A DNA stretch of 64,000 nucleotides from CAXMST01 sp963712765 (GTDB taxonomy: Bacteria > Actinomycetota > Thermoleophilia > Solirubrobacterales > 70-9): contig CAVQIX010000007.1 in assembly GCA_963712765.1 (NCBI GenBank), forward strand, positions 62,001-126,000, given 5' to 3'. The translations under genes and the position numbers were made by a program. The notes beneath the pieces are model-generated. The model worked only from the letters and a program-made list of their open reading frames with translations, was not told the DNA's origin and made no database searches. Within the stretch, counting starts at the first letter, position 1. The number at the start of each line of letters is the position of its first letter. Positions 1 to 9,837 of this stretch are shown here, one piece after another.

Positions 1-1123
1 GCAGGGTCAGGATCAGCGCCAGGGTGGCGACGAGGAGGTTTCTCCCGGTCGCCTCGATCCCCCGTAGGGCCTCCGCGCCGAGCACGAGCAGAAGCATCCC
101 GACGGGGAACGCGTAGCGGGCGGCCTCCGGGGGGCGCAGCAGCGCGAGTGCATTGACCGCCGAGCCAAGCCATAGGACGATCAGGGCTCCCCCGACAGCG
201 ACGGCCAGCGGAGTGAGTCCAACCCGTCGGAATCGCACGAAGAGCAGGACGATCAGGCCCGCGGCCAGCACCTCTCCCCAGCGTTGTTCGATCAGCGGTC
301 CGGCGCCGATCGGGTCGAAGTCGAGGGCGACGCCGGCCAGGGCGGCCGCCGCGGCCGCGAGGGAGTCGAGCGCATAGGCCGGTGTGAGGAGGGCCTGATC
401 GGCGAAGCTCTGCGTCGCGTCGTCCCGCCCGTAGCCGAGCCACCAGAATGCGAAGAGCAGGAGCGCGGGCATCAGCGCCCAGAGTCGGCGCCAGCCCCCG
501 GTGCGGGACAGCAGCAGCAGCCCGGCGCCGATTACCACCACGATCCCGATCTCGAACGCCAGGATCGAGAGTACGAACAGCGCGGCCGCAGCGACATCCC
601 AACGTCGGGTACCCCGCTCGAGAGCGAGGAGCCCGGCCAGGCCCAACGCAAAGGTCTGCGACCACGAGGCGGCCGACGGCTGGATCGGCTCCCAGGTCGA
701 TCCGAGGAACATCAGGAGAACGGCCGGCGCGAGCGCGATCAGCGGCCCAACCCTGCGGCGGGCCGCGAGGTAGACAACGGCCGAGGCGCCAATCGTCGAG
801 GCGACCACCATCAGACGGATCGGCAGCTGTTCCGGGCCGAAGAGATCGACGCTGACCGTCAGGTACGCGCGGGTGATCGCGATCAGATGGCCGTTGTGCG
901 CTTTCAGAATCGCGTCGGCCGAATAGCCGTCGAGATCGCCGAACCAGCGGAGCTCGTCCGACGTGAAGATGGTGTCCCGGGTGGCGACCAGAACGACGAC
1001 TGCGTAGGCGAAGGCCGCCGCGATCAGACCCGCCACCGCGATCTGCTCGCGTCGCGGGTGCTCGGACAGCCGGTCGGCTGCCCCCGAGACTCGCGCACCC
1101 AACTCCCCCAGGGCGCCGTTCAC
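1..1123 (-). CDS. Polytopic membrane protein, partial (C-terminus off the left edge)
   Basis: The reverse strand stays open from a GTG at 1123 to the left edge, giving at least 374 residues. An in-frame TAG lies two codons upstream, so this GTG is the first possible start. After about 27 polar residues come many hydrophobic helices separated by short loops. The first extracytoplasmic loop contains a TSDELRWFGD stretch and a later AHNGHLIAI segment. That layout resembles GT-C type mannosyltransferase-like membrane proteins, in which an acidic pair follows helix 1. This is a resemblance, not a proven family. It is the last gene of the minus-strand glycan group (flippase, methyltransferase, remnant), which supports a role in envelope glycan assembly. 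The C-terminus is missing from the window. Confidence 0.7.
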   Translation of the reverse strand, partial: MNGALGELGARVSGAADRLSEHPRREQIAVAGLIAAAFAYAVVVLVATRDTIFTSDELRWFGDLDGYSADAILKAHNGHLIAITRAYLTVSVDLFGPEQLPIRLMVVASTIGASAVVYLAARRRVGPLIALAPAVLLMFLGSTWEPIQPSAASWSQTFALGLAGLLALERGTRRWDVAAAALFVLSILAFEIGIVVVIGAGLLLLSRTGGWRRLWALMPALLLFAFWWLGYGRDDATQSFADQALLTPAYALDSLAAAAAALAGVALDFDPIGAGPLIEQRWGEVLAAGLIVLLFVRFRRVGLTPLAVAVGGALIVLWLGSAVNALALLRPPEAARYAFPVGMLLLVLGAEALRGIEATGRNLLVATLALILTL

Positions 1124-1187
1124 CTGCTACCCCCGGTACGGCGAGGTGTGGCGTTCCGAGTGATGGTGCGGGCGGTCCGTGATCGGG

Positions 1188-1424
1188 TCATGGCGAGGTC
1201 GAGGTGGCCAGGTCGGCCGCATCGCGATCACCCATAGTACGCCGCAGGTGACTGATTCCGCCGTACCGGGGTATCGCAGGGATGAGCCCCGCCACGGTGA
1301 TCGGGACGAAGATGACGAAGCGGGCCGGCAGGACATAGCCGAGCGTCACCCCACCGGTCATGCCGAGCGCCTCGAGCACGACGATCATCGCCACGATCGG
1401 TGCCTCCCCCTCAACGCTCGGCAA
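1188..1424 (-). pseudogene. Remnant of a flippase paralogue (C-terminal LPG_synthase_TM fragment)
   Basis: This 78-codon frame encodes a stretch (ALGMTGGVTLGYVLPARFVI, then VPITVAGL, then RYGGISHLRR) that closely matches the last 60-70 residues of the flippase-like protein at 2055-3113 (ALGISGGAAVGYVLLARFVI, then VPVTLIGL, then RYGGIGRLRR). The rest of that protein is absent, because the frame starts inside the 3' end of the methyltransferase gene. I read it as the leftover of a tandem duplication or an intragenic deletion. A small translated membrane peptide of about two helices is possible but less likely. Confidence 0.6.
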
Positions 1425-2058
1425 CCACCAAGAACTGCTTTCCCAAGAGCCGCCAGAGCGGAGGCATTCGCAGGTACGCCCGCGTCAGCGAGGCCGACGG
1501 CGGCAGGATCCCGCGGAACGAGTAGGGCAGGAAGCGGGGAACCGTCCTGGTCGGCTCGAAGCCGGCGGCGTAGAGGTGCTCTGAGACCGCGACGTGGGTC
1601 AGCGCCAGCGTGTGGTCAGCGCAGTCCCAGTACTCGTTGGCGCAGTAACGATAGTTCGGGCCCATGATCGCGATCCTCGCGCCGGGCTTGAGCCAGGTGT
1701 GCATTCGTCCCAGGAAGTCGGCGATCGCATCCTGGCTCGGCAGGTGCTCGAGGAAGTTGCTGACGAAGCCCCCGTCGAAGTGCGCCCCTGGCAGCTCCGC
1801 GTCGAAGACATCGGCGATCACCATCTTCGTGCCCTCGGCCGCGTGGGCGCGAGCGTGCTCGGTGCGGTCCAGGGCCCAGCGCTCATCGGCCGGGACCTGG
1901 TTGATGAACTCGCAGAGCCCGGCGGCGGGGTCGAGGACGACCTGCGGTGAGCCCAGCTCGCGATGGATGAAGGGCGCGATCTCACCCCAGACCCGCTCGC
2001 GGGCATCCTGGTCGATGTCGCGGAAGCGGTACTCGTAGAGGCGCTCGTAGTCGATCAT
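1411..2058 (-). CDS. SAM-dependent methyltransferase (class I)
   Basis: A 215-residue protein. The motif I region reads VVLDPAAGLCEFINQV, a variant of the usual E/DxGxGxG loop. An acidic motif follows (WALDRTEHA) and then ADVFDAELPGAHFDGGFVSN, as expected for SAM binding, and FLEHLPSQDAIADFLGRMH is typical of Methyltransf_11-like enzymes acting during polysaccharide or lipid modification. Its ATG overlaps the stop of the upstream flippase gene by 4 bases (ATGA, 2055-2058), so the two are translationally coupled. The substrate cannot be read from the sequence. The location among sugar epimerases, a glycosyltransferase and a flippase suggests it methylates a sugar or lipid-linked glycan. Confidence 0.8.
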   Translation of the reverse strand: MIDYERLYEYRFRDIDQDARERVWGEIAPFIHRELGSPQVVLDPAAGLCEFINQVPADERWALDRTEHARAHAAEGTKMVIADVFDAELPGAHFDGGFVSNFLEHLPSQDAIADFLGRMHTWLKPGARIAIMGPNYRYCANEYWDCADHTLALTHVAVSEHLYAAGFEPTRTVPRFLPYSFRGILPPSASLTRAYLRMPPLWRLLGKQFLVVAER

Positions 2059-3113
2059 CGCAGCGCCGCCGCCTTTCCCCCGGGAGCGGGTTCCCCTCCG
2101 ACCGCCACCTCGTCCTGCTCCGCTTCCTCCGTCCTGCCGGAGGCGAGCGCCCGCCGCAGGCGGCCGATCCCTCCGTAGCGGGTCAGGACGATCACCAGGC
2201 CGATCAGGGTGACCGGCACGAAGATTACGAAGCGGGCCAAAAGCACGTAGCCGACCGCGGCGCCACCTGAGATCCCGAGCGCTTCCAGGCCGACCAGCAG
2301 CGCCGCATCGTAGGTGCCGGCGTAGGCGGGGCCGGCCGGGATCAGCGAGAAGGCGGTGACGGTTACCGCCAGCCCGATCGCCTCGATGATCCCGATCGGC
2401 AGATCGAGCGATTGGGCGACCATCCACAGGACGGTGCCGTCGAGCAGCCAGATCCCCACGCTCAGGGCCCCGAGCCAGAGCCCGGTGCGGGTCAGGAGCG
2501 GGCGGCTGGCCTCAGCGAAGGGCCGGAGCCGGCCCGCGAAGCGGTCGAAGTGGCCGAGCCGGCGCAGCCTGCGGTAGAGCAGCAGCGCCCCCGCCCCGGC
2601 GAGCACCAGCCCGACCCCGATGATCGCCACCGTCGAGCCGCCGGGGATCACCACGGCACCGCTCGCGACCACGGCAGCCAGCAGGATCGCGAGCGAGCAG
2701 ACGTCGAGCACCCGCTCGGGGATGATCGAGCCGACCGAACGGGCCCAGCCCACGTCCCAGCGCTCGTGCAGGAGCACCACCCGCAGCACCTCGCCGCCGC
2801 GCAGGGGGAGCACTGAGTTGCCCATGTAGCCGACCAATGTCAGCGCGTAGGGCTCGGCTCGGTCGGTCTCGATCCCGGCGTGGTGGAGGATCACGCTCCA
2901 GCGCAGTCCGCGGGCCAGCATCCCGACCAGGTAGACGGCGATCGCGGCGACCAAGACCACGATCGCAGCGGGCGAGTCGGGCAGCTCCGGCGGCTCTTGG
3001 CCGGAGGCCCACCAGATGCATCCGGCCAGGGCGATCAGCGAGATCGCGACGGCCAGCTTGGGGCGCAGCCCGCTCCCCGATCCCGCAGCGGCGCTGTCGG
3101 CGGCTTCGGCCAT
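2055..3113 (-). CDS. Flippase-like membrane protein (LPG_synthase_TM / UPF0104)
   Basis: A 351-residue integral membrane protein from the ATG at 3113; an alternative start at 3146 would add 11 residues. It has about seven to eight hydrophobic helices, with family-typical segments RGLRWSVILHHAG near residue 75, SVLPLRGGEVLRVVLL near 105, and SLIPAGPAYAGTYDAALLVG in the C-terminal half. This family (AglD/MprF transmembrane region) is associated with flipping or transferring lipid-linked sugars. The gene starts divergently from the epimerase at 3197 across an 83-bp gap and is coupled to the methyltransferase. A partial copy of its C-terminus lies at 1188-1424. Confidence 0.82.
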   Translation of the reverse strand: MAEAADSAAAGSGSGLRPKLAVAISLIALAGCIWWASGQEPPELPDSPAAIVVLVAAIAVYLVGMLARGLRWSVILHHAGIETDRAEPYALTLVGYMGNSVLPLRGGEVLRVVLLHERWDVGWARSVGSIIPERVLDVCSLAILLAAVVASGAVVIPGGSTVAIIGVGLVLAGAGALLLYRRLRRLGHFDRFAGRLRPFAEASRPLLTRTGLWLGALSVGIWLLDGTVLWMVAQSLDLPIGIIEAIGLAVTVTAFSLIPAGPAYAGTYDAALLVGLEALGISGGAAVGYVLLARFVIFVPVTLIGLVIVLTRYGGIGRLRRALASGRTEEAEQDEVAVGGEPAPGGKAAALR

Positions 3114-3196
3114 CGGCGGGATTATGGGGCATCCGCAGCCGGGCACAGAGCGGTCGCCTTCCCGGCCCGCGCCGATCTCCTAAGATCGGCGCCGCA

Positions 3197-4255
3197 ATGC
3201 GGCTCCTGATCACCGGCGGGGCCGGCTTCATCGGCTCCTCTCTCGCGGTCGCGATGGCCAAACGACAGGCCGACTGGCAGCTGCTCGCCGCCGACAATCT
3301 CTACCGACCCGGCTCCGAGCTCAACCGCGAGCGGCTCGAGCGCGCCGGCGTGCCCTTCCAGCGCCTCGACGTCCGCGATCGCGAGGCGGTCGAGGCGCTC
3401 GGGGACTTCGACGCGATCGTCGAGGCGGCCGCCGAGCCCGCGGTCGGCGCCGACCGCAAGGTGGGAGGACGGACGCTGATGGTCGACACCAACCTCGGCG
3501 GCGCTCAGAACTGCCTCGAGCTTGCCGCCAGATCGGGCGCCCACTTGATCGCGTTGTCGTCGAGCCGCGTTTATCCGGTGGGGCCGCTGCGGGGGCTCTC
3601 GCTGCGCGAGGGGGACGAGCGGCTCGAGCTCGACGGCCCTCAGCCGTATCCGGGGGTCTCCGAGCGTGGCGTCAGCGAGGCCTTCCCGCTCGAGGGGGCC
3701 CGGACCCTTTACGGGGCGAGCAAGCTGGCCGGCGAGCTGTTGGCAACCGAGTACGCCGAGAGCGCCGGGGTGCGGGTGACGATCAACCGCCTTGGGGTCG
3801 TCGCCGGCCCGTGGCAGATGGCAACCTCCGATCAGGGGGTCTTCGCCCACTGGGCGCTGAGCTTCTGCCTCGAGCGCGATCTCAGCTACATCGGCTGGGG
3901 CGGCGGGGGTAAGCAGGTGCGCGACCTGCTTCACATCGCCGACCTCGTCGACCTGCTCGAGCTGCAGCTGCTGGATCCGGGGCACTGGAGCGGCGTGACG
4001 GCAAATGTCGGCGGCGGTCCCGAGATCAGCCTCTCGCTGCGCGAGGCCAGCGAGATCTGCCGCGAGCTGACCGGCAATGACATCGAGATCGGCAGCGACC
4101 CCGAAACCCGGCCCGGCGACCTGCCGTGGTACGTCTCCAATTGCTCGCGGCTGTTCGAGATCACCGACTGGCGACCGCGGCGGTCGCCGCGGCGGGTCCT
4201 CTCCGACACGGTCGAGTGGATCGACCGCGAGCAGTCGCTGGCGGGCGTCCTGTAG
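3197..4255 (+). CDS. NAD-dependent sugar epimerase/dehydratase (extended SDR)
   Basis: A 352-residue extended short-chain dehydrogenase. The nucleotide-binding loop TGGAGFIGSS is at residues 6-15, a D-containing segment follows (LDVRDREAVEAL), and the catalytic SSSRVYP and YGASKLAGE (YxxxK) motifs are present. The late HIADLVDLLELQLL segment is typical of UDP/CDP-hexose epimerases. It starts 10 bases before the paratose-epimerase-like gene ends its own leader and is followed by it after 9 bases, so the two probably act on one nucleotide-sugar route. The exact substrate is unknown. I chose ATG 3197 because the Rossmann strand begins directly after it. Confidence 0.83.
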   Translation: MRLLITGGAGFIGSSLAVAMAKRQADWQLLAADNLYRPGSELNRERLERAGVPFQRLDVRDREAVEALGDFDAIVEAAAEPAVGADRKVGGRTLMVDTNLGGAQNCLELAARSGAHLIALSSSRVYPVGPLRGLSLREGDERLELDGPQPYPGVSERGVSEAFPLEGARTLYGASKLAGELLATEYAESAGVRVTINRLGVVAGPWQMATSDQGVFAHWALSFCLERDLSYIGWGGGGKQVRDLLHIADLVDLLELQLLDPGHWSGVTANVGGGPEISLSLREASEICRELTGNDIEIGSDPETRPGDLPWYVSNCSRLFEITDWRPRRSPRRVLSDTVEWIDREQSLAGVL

Positions 4256-4264
4256 GAAGGCGCA

Positions 4265-5335
4265 ATGGCGATCGCGATCATCACCGGCACCGGCGGCCTC
4301 GTGGGCTCCGAGAGCGCCCGCCACTTCGATGCTCTCGGCTTCGACGTAGTCGGGATCGAGAACGACATGCGCGCCTCGTTCTTCGGAGAGGCAGCATCAA
4401 CCGAGCGGATATCCGAGCTGCTCGAAGGGCAGTGCTCGAGCTTCCGGCGCGAGCGCCTCGACATCCGCGATCGCGAGGGCGTCGAGAGCCTGTTCGCCCG
4501 CCATGGCTCGAAGATCGAGCTGGTCGTCCACACCGCCGCCCAGCCCTCGCACGACTGGGCGGCCTCCGATCCCCACACCGATTTCACCGTCAACGCGAAC
4601 GGCACCCTGAACCTGCTCGAGGCGACCCGGCGCAGTTGCCCCGATGCGACCTTCGCCTTCATCTCGACCAACAAGGTCTACGGCGATCGCCCCAACGATC
4701 TCGCGCTGGTCGAGCTCGAGACCCGGCTCGAGCTCCCCGAGAGCCATAAGTACTTCGGCGGTATCGATACCTCGATGGCGATCGACCGCTGCACCCACTC
4801 GCTGTTCGGGGTGAGCAAGGCGGCGGCCGACCTTGCCGTGCAGGAGTACGGCCGCTACTTCGAGATCCCCACGGTCTGCTTCCGCGGCGGCTGCCTGACC
4901 GGCCCCCAGCACGCCGGCGCCCAGCTTCACGGCTTCCTCGCCTACCTGATGCGCTGCACGGTCGCCGGTGAGAGGTACACGGTGTTCGGCTACGAGGGAA
5001 AGCAGGTGCGGGACAACCTCCACTCCGGCGATGTCGCGGCCGCCGTGGAGGCATTCCACCGCTCCCCGCGGGCCGCGGCCGTCTACAACCTCGGCGGCGG
5101 TCGCGACAACGCGGTCTCGATGCTCGAGGCGATCGAGCTCTGCGAGGCGATCGCGGGTCGTGAGCTCGATCGCTCCTACGAGGAGGCGAACAGGATCGGC
5201 GATCACCGCTGGTGGATCTCGGACCTGGCCGAGTTCCGCGCCGACTACCCCGACTGGGACGTCAGCATCGACATCGACGCGATCCTGCGTGAGATCCACG
5301 ACGACAACGCGGAGCGATGGCTGACGACTCGCTGA
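4265..5335 (+). CDS. rfbE: CDP-paratose 2-epimerase-like NAD-dependent epimerase
   Basis: A 356-residue extended SDR. The Rossmann loop ITGTGGLVGSE is at the N-terminus. The middle has FISTNKVYGDRPN, and the catalytic region reads HSLFGVSKAAADL, so the usual YxxxK tyrosine position is a Phe while the Lys is kept. The segment VCFRGGCLTGPQHAGAQLHG and the GKQVRDNLHSGDV motif are strongly reminiscent of the RfbE (CDP-paratose/tyvelose 2-epimerase) family. It overlaps the downstream glycosyltransferase gene by 19 bases. No CDP-sugar synthesis genes are visible nearby, so the donor sugar may differ from CDP-paratose. Confidence 0.82.
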   Translation: MAIAIITGTGGLVGSESARHFDALGFDVVGIENDMRASFFGEAASTERISELLEGQCSSFRRERLDIRDREGVESLFARHGSKIELVVHTAAQPSHDWAASDPHTDFTVNANGTLNLLEATRRSCPDATFAFISTNKVYGDRPNDLALVELETRLELPESHKYFGGIDTSMAIDRCTHSLFGVSKAAADLAVQEYGRYFEIPTVCFRGGCLTGPQHAGAQLHGFLAYLMRCTVAGERYTVFGYEGKQVRDNLHSGDVAAAVEAFHRSPRAAAVYNLGGGRDNAVSMLEAIELCEAIAGRELDRSYEEANRIGDHRWWISDLAEFRADYPDWDVSIDIDAILREIHDDNAERWLTTR

Positions 5336-6168
5336 AGCTCTCGGTCGTCATCCCCGCCCACGACGAGGAGGGCTCGATCGAGGCGACGATCGCGTCGGTG
5401 ACCGAGGCCCTCGATCGCGAGAGCATCGAGCACGAGGTCGTCGTCGTCGACGACGCGAGCCGCGATCGCACCGGCGAGCTGGTGGGAGAGCTCGGCCGTC
5501 GCGACCCGCGTGTGCGCTGTGTTGAACCGGCCCGCCCAGGCGGCTTCGGGCTGGCGGTGCGGGCCGGACTGGAAGCGTTCGAGGGTGACGCCGTCGCGAT
5601 CGTGATGGCGGACGGCTCCGACGACCCCGAGGATCTGATCTCCTACTTCCGGGTGCTCGAGGAAGGCTACGACTGTGCCTTCGGCTCGCGCTTCATCCGT
5701 GGTGGCAGCACCAGCGACTACCCGTGGGTGAAGCTGGTGCTGAACCGCCTGGTCAACTCCGTCATCAAGCTGCTGTTCGCGCACGGCTACAACGACACCA
5801 CCAACGCCTTCAAGGCCTACCGGCGCGAGGTCGTCGAGCATGTCGGGCCACTTCTCTCCGAGCACTTCAACCTGACGGTGGAGATGCCGCTGAAGGCGAT
5901 CATCCGGGGCTACAGCTACGCGATCGTCCCGGTTGGATGGCGCAACCGATCGGCCGGGCAATCGAAGTTCGACTTCCGCGAGATGGGAAGCCGCTACCTG
6001 TTCATCGTCCTGTACGCCTTCCTCGAGCATCACCTCAGCCGCGGCGACTACCGACGACCGGGCACCGCGCGCCGTTGGCGCACCGGGACGCCGGGTGTGC
6101 TGCGGGCGGAGCGCGACCGCGACCGCGACGGGGAGGCCGCCACGATTCGGCCCACCGACCCGGGCTAG
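5317..6168 (+). CDS. Family 2 glycosyltransferase (DPM1-like)
   Basis: A 283-residue protein with a GT-A fold signature: SVVIPAHDEEGSIEATI near residue 9, VVVDDASRDRTGEL near 42 and the divalent-metal motif region MADGSDDPEDL near 94. The downstream FGSRFIRGG and DTTNAFKAYRREVVE segments are typical of dolichol-phosphate-mannose synthase-like enzymes. There is no obvious C-terminal transmembrane pair; the tail is charged and Arg-rich. The start lies inside the 3' end of the epimerase gene, indicating coupling. The likely role is transfer of a nucleotide-activated sugar to a polyprenyl phosphate or glycan in the same locus. Confidence 0.87.
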   Translation: MADDSLKLSVVIPAHDEEGSIEATIASVTEALDRESIEHEVVVVDDASRDRTGELVGELGRRDPRVRCVEPARPGGFGLAVRAGLEAFEGDAVAIVMADGSDDPEDLISYFRVLEEGYDCAFGSRFIRGGSTSDYPWVKLVLNRLVNSVIKLLFAHGYNDTTNAFKAYRREVVEHVGPLLSEHFNLTVEMPLKAIIRGYSYAIVPVGWRNRSAGQSKFDFREMGSRYLFIVLYAFLEHHLSRGDYRRPGTARRWRTGTPGVLRAERDRDRDGEAATIRPTDPG

Positions 6169-6193
6169 TCCGCACTAGACTGCCGCCTCCGCA

Positions 6194-7762
<1,569 letters not shown>

Positions 7763-7776
7763 CAGGGGAGCAGTCG

Positions 7777-8166
7777 ATGGGACTGTCCGATCGCGAGCGG
7801 GAGTTCTGGCCGAAGATCAGCGGATTCGCCTCGGCGCGAGGGGCGCCGCGCGCGCTCTGCCTGACGCTCACCCCGCTCCCCTTCTGGGGCGTGATCGCGG
7901 CGATCGTGATCTTCATCCCACTCGCCCTGATCCTCGCCTTCTTCGTCCACCGGCAGGCGATCGTCCTCCAGGGCGGTGACCTGGTCGTCTACCAGCTCGG
8001 CGTCTGGACCGCGCGCGTCCAGGGGGAGCCGATCGTCCTGCCCCTTCAGGGCGGCTCCGTCCGCCGCGATGGCGGCAGGCTGCTGATCGGCGAGAGCACC
8101 TACCACCTGCAGCCCGGCTGGGAAGAGGCGGCTGACCGGATCGAGACCCTGAGCGCCTCCGGCTGA
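7777..8166 (+). CDS. Small membrane protein of unknown function
   Basis: A 129-residue protein preceded by an AGGGGAG ribosome-binding site. A hydrophilic N-terminus of about 35 residues leads to a single strong hydrophobic helix around residues 36-58 (GVIAAIVIFIPLALILAFFV). A beta-rich C-terminal part follows (QAIVLQGGDLVVYQLGVW and later RLLIGESTYHL). This resembles small PH-like or DUF proteins with a transmembrane anchor, but I do not recognise a named family. It lies 14 bases after pccB and is probably co-transcribed with it. Confidence 0.72.
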   Translation: MGLSDREREFWPKISGFASARGAPRALCLTLTPLPFWGVIAAIVIFIPLALILAFFVHRQAIVLQGGDLVVYQLGVWTARVQGEPIVLPLQGGSVRRDGGRLLIGESTYHLQPGWEEAADRIETLSASG

Positions 8167-8180
8167 CCCAGGGCCACTGC

Positions 8181-9125
8181 TCAGCCGCCGAGCTCGAGCT
8201 CGGTGCGCTCGGCGTCCGGGGCGAGCGATTCATAGGCCGCGACGGCGATCGCCAGATCCTGGATCGCCAGGCCGGTCGAGTCGAAGAGGGTGATCTCCTC
8301 CGGGCTGCGTCGCCCTGGGTCGTGGCCGGCGAGCACGGCCCCGAGCTCGGTGACCCGGTCGCGCTCGACCTCCCCACGGCTGACCGGGCCGGAAAGCTCT
8401 CCGCCACCGGAGGCCTGGTGCCACTCGTCGCAGAAGAGCCGGCAGCGAGCGAGCTCGACCGGATCGAGCTCGGCCTTGCCGAGCGCGTCGGCGCCGAGCG
8501 CAGCGACATGCGCACCTTCCTGCAGGTCTCCGGAGCCGATCACCGCTCGGTCGCCGGGCGTCACGGTCACGACGACGTCAGCGGCCGCGGCCTTCTCGCG
8601 ACTGCCGACCGTCCAGCCCAGCTCAGCCGCGAGGGCTGCGGCGGCCTCGTCCCGTAGATCCGCGCAGACGCCGTCCCGGTACCCGGTGGCCATCAGGCAA
8701 CGCGCCGCCCAGGCGCCGTTGACGCCGCAGCCGATCACCCCCACGCTCTTGGCACCTTCGCGAGCCAGGACCTGCGCGGAGACCGCCGCCGCGGCTCCGG
8801 TCCGCAGCGAGGTCACGGCCGCGCAGTCGACAATCGCGAGCAGCTCTCCTGTCTCGGCGCTGGAGAGCAGCAGCGCCCCCGTCACGACCGGCAGGCCACG
8901 CTCGGGGTTGTGGGGGAAGCTGGTCACCCACTTGAGCACGGCGTACCCACCCCCGCGGGCCGGCATCGCCCGGAAGTCACCGTTGGGAGGCGCCTCGACG
9001 TAGAGCTTCGACGGCATCTCCCACTCGCCGCGGTGGTGTCGCTCGAACGCCTCGCGGGTGAGCTCGACGGCATCACCGGCAGAGACGAGACCGAGAACCG
9101 TTGCGCTGTCAAGGACGATCGTCAT
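8181..9125 (-). CDS. Ornithine cyclodeaminase / mu-crystallin family dehydrogenase
   Basis: A 314-residue protein from the ATG at 9125. It has the family pattern MPSKLYVEAPPNGDFRAMPA near residue 35, KWVTSFPHNPERGLPVVTGA, the VTSLRTGAAAAVSA segment, and a Rossmann loop VGVIGCGVNGAW near residue 125. Members use NAD(P) for alanine dehydrogenase, ornithine cyclodeaminase or ketimine reductase reactions, and the specific substrate cannot be told here. The gene converges on the small membrane protein at 8166 (15-bp gap) and is divergent from the small gene at 9173. An alternative ATG at 9140 would add five residues. Confidence 0.82.
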   Translation of the reverse strand: MTIVLDSATVLGLVSAGDAVELTREAFERHHRGEWEMPSKLYVEAPPNGDFRAMPARGGGYAVLKWVTSFPHNPERGLPVVTGALLLSSAETGELLAIVDCAAVTSLRTGAAAAVSAQVLAREGAKSVGVIGCGVNGAWAARCLMATGYRDGVCADLRDEAAAALAAELGWTVGSREKAAAADVVVTVTPGDRAVIGSGDLQEGAHVAALGADALGKAELDPVELARCRLFCDEWHQASGGGELSGPVSRGEVERDRVTELGAVLAGHDPGRRSPEEITLFDSTGLAIQDLAIAVAAYESLAPDAERTELELGG

Positions 9126-9172
9126 GACTGATTCATACATCCCCTCCCGCCCACGCGGCTATCGTTGCGCCC

Positions 9173-9430
9173 GTGTCCAGCAACGGAAACCGCAGGCCGC
9201 CGCGTCCGCACATCGAGATGCTCGGCTCGCCGCCGCCCCGCGAGGCCGCCGCGGTGGTCGCCGCGGTCGAGCGTTTCCTCGCCGAGACGTCGCCGTCCCC
9301 AGGTGCCCCCGAAGCCACCAACGCCTGGCAGCGTGCGGCTCTGCTCGAGGGCACCAGCGCCAAGGATGGTCTCGCCTCCCCCTGGGGAGAGCCCCGGACC
9401 CGGGGCGCCCGCCATTCGGCCAAGCGCTGA
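9173..9430 (+). CDS. Small protein, possible acyl-CoA carboxylase epsilon subunit
   Basis: An 85-residue protein with a GTG start at 9173. A helix-like stretch PPPREAAAVVAAVERFLAE is followed by NAWQRAALLEG and a Trp/Pro/Arg-rich tail. This order (a variable amphipathic helix with alternating Ala/Val, then a W-x-R-x-x-L module) is the pattern of actinobacterial AccE/PccE epsilon subunits, which bridge carboxylase subunits. The similarity is weak and visual only. The pccB gene 1.4 kb upstream makes the assignment plausible. It is followed after 55 bp by dodecin. Confidence 0.55.
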   Translation: MSSNGNRRPPRPHIEMLGSPPPREAAAVVAAVERFLAETSPSPGAPEATNAWQRAALLEGTSAKDGLASPWGEPRTRGARHSAKR

Positions 9431-9485
9431 ACGAGCCGCCGCCCATAGAGTCCGGGCACCCGCCCCACCACCCGAGGAGGAGTCC

Positions 9486-9695
9486 GTGGCCGTAGTCAAG
9501 ATCATCGAGTTGGTCGGAAGCTCGAAGGAGTCGACCGACGACGCCGCCCGCCAGGCGCTGACGAGCGCCCAGACCAAGCTCCGCAACATCCGCGCTGTCG
9601 ACATCGTCAGCACCGGCCTACGGGGCGAGAACCTCGACGAGTACCGGGCCCACGTAAGGGTCGCGTTCCTGGTCGAGAGCTCCGAGGTGGACTGA
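9486..9695 (+). CDS. Dodecin (flavin-binding/storage protein)
   Basis: A 69-residue protein with a GTG start and a strong GAGGAGG site just upstream. It matches the small dodecin fold: VVKIIELVGSSKESTDDAA at the start, a central helix with RQALTSAQTKLRNIRAVDIV, and the final strand EYRAHVRVAFLVES. Dodecins form dodecamers that bind flavins (or CoA in some) and buffer free flavin. Length and start agree with the family (65-75 residues). It lies upstream of the flavin/siroheme-dependent sulfite reductase operon, from which it is separated by a 142-bp regulatory gap. Confidence 0.87.
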   Translation: MAVVKIIELVGSSKESTDDAARQALTSAQTKLRNIRAVDIVSTGLRGENLDEYRAHVRVAFLVESSEVD

Positions 9696-9753
9696 GCGGC
9701 GGGGCCGGGCGGCGCCCCGCTCCCAACCAGGGTTTCCGGCTAAATACCCGAAA

Positions 9754-9780
9754 TCCTGTCAGGAATAGTAGCTTTGCTAC
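9754..9780. promoter_or_regulatory. Two adjacent inverted repeats upstream of the sulfur operon
   Basis: TCCTGTCAGGA (9754-9764) is a perfect palindrome with a one-base centre. It is followed at 9768-9780 by GTAGC-TTT-GCTAC, a perfect five-base inverted repeat. Both sit 58-84 bases before the sulfite reductase start in an AT-richer pocket (TAAATACC) that stands out in this GC-rich DNA. They are candidate operators or an overlapping promoter; the regulator is unknown, and the Rrf2 gene at 21146 is a guess. Confidence 0.45.
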
Positions 9781-9837
9781 GGTTCTCCCTGTCCGAGCAC
9801 GCAATCATGCCGACCGACCGGGAGACAACTGAAGCCG

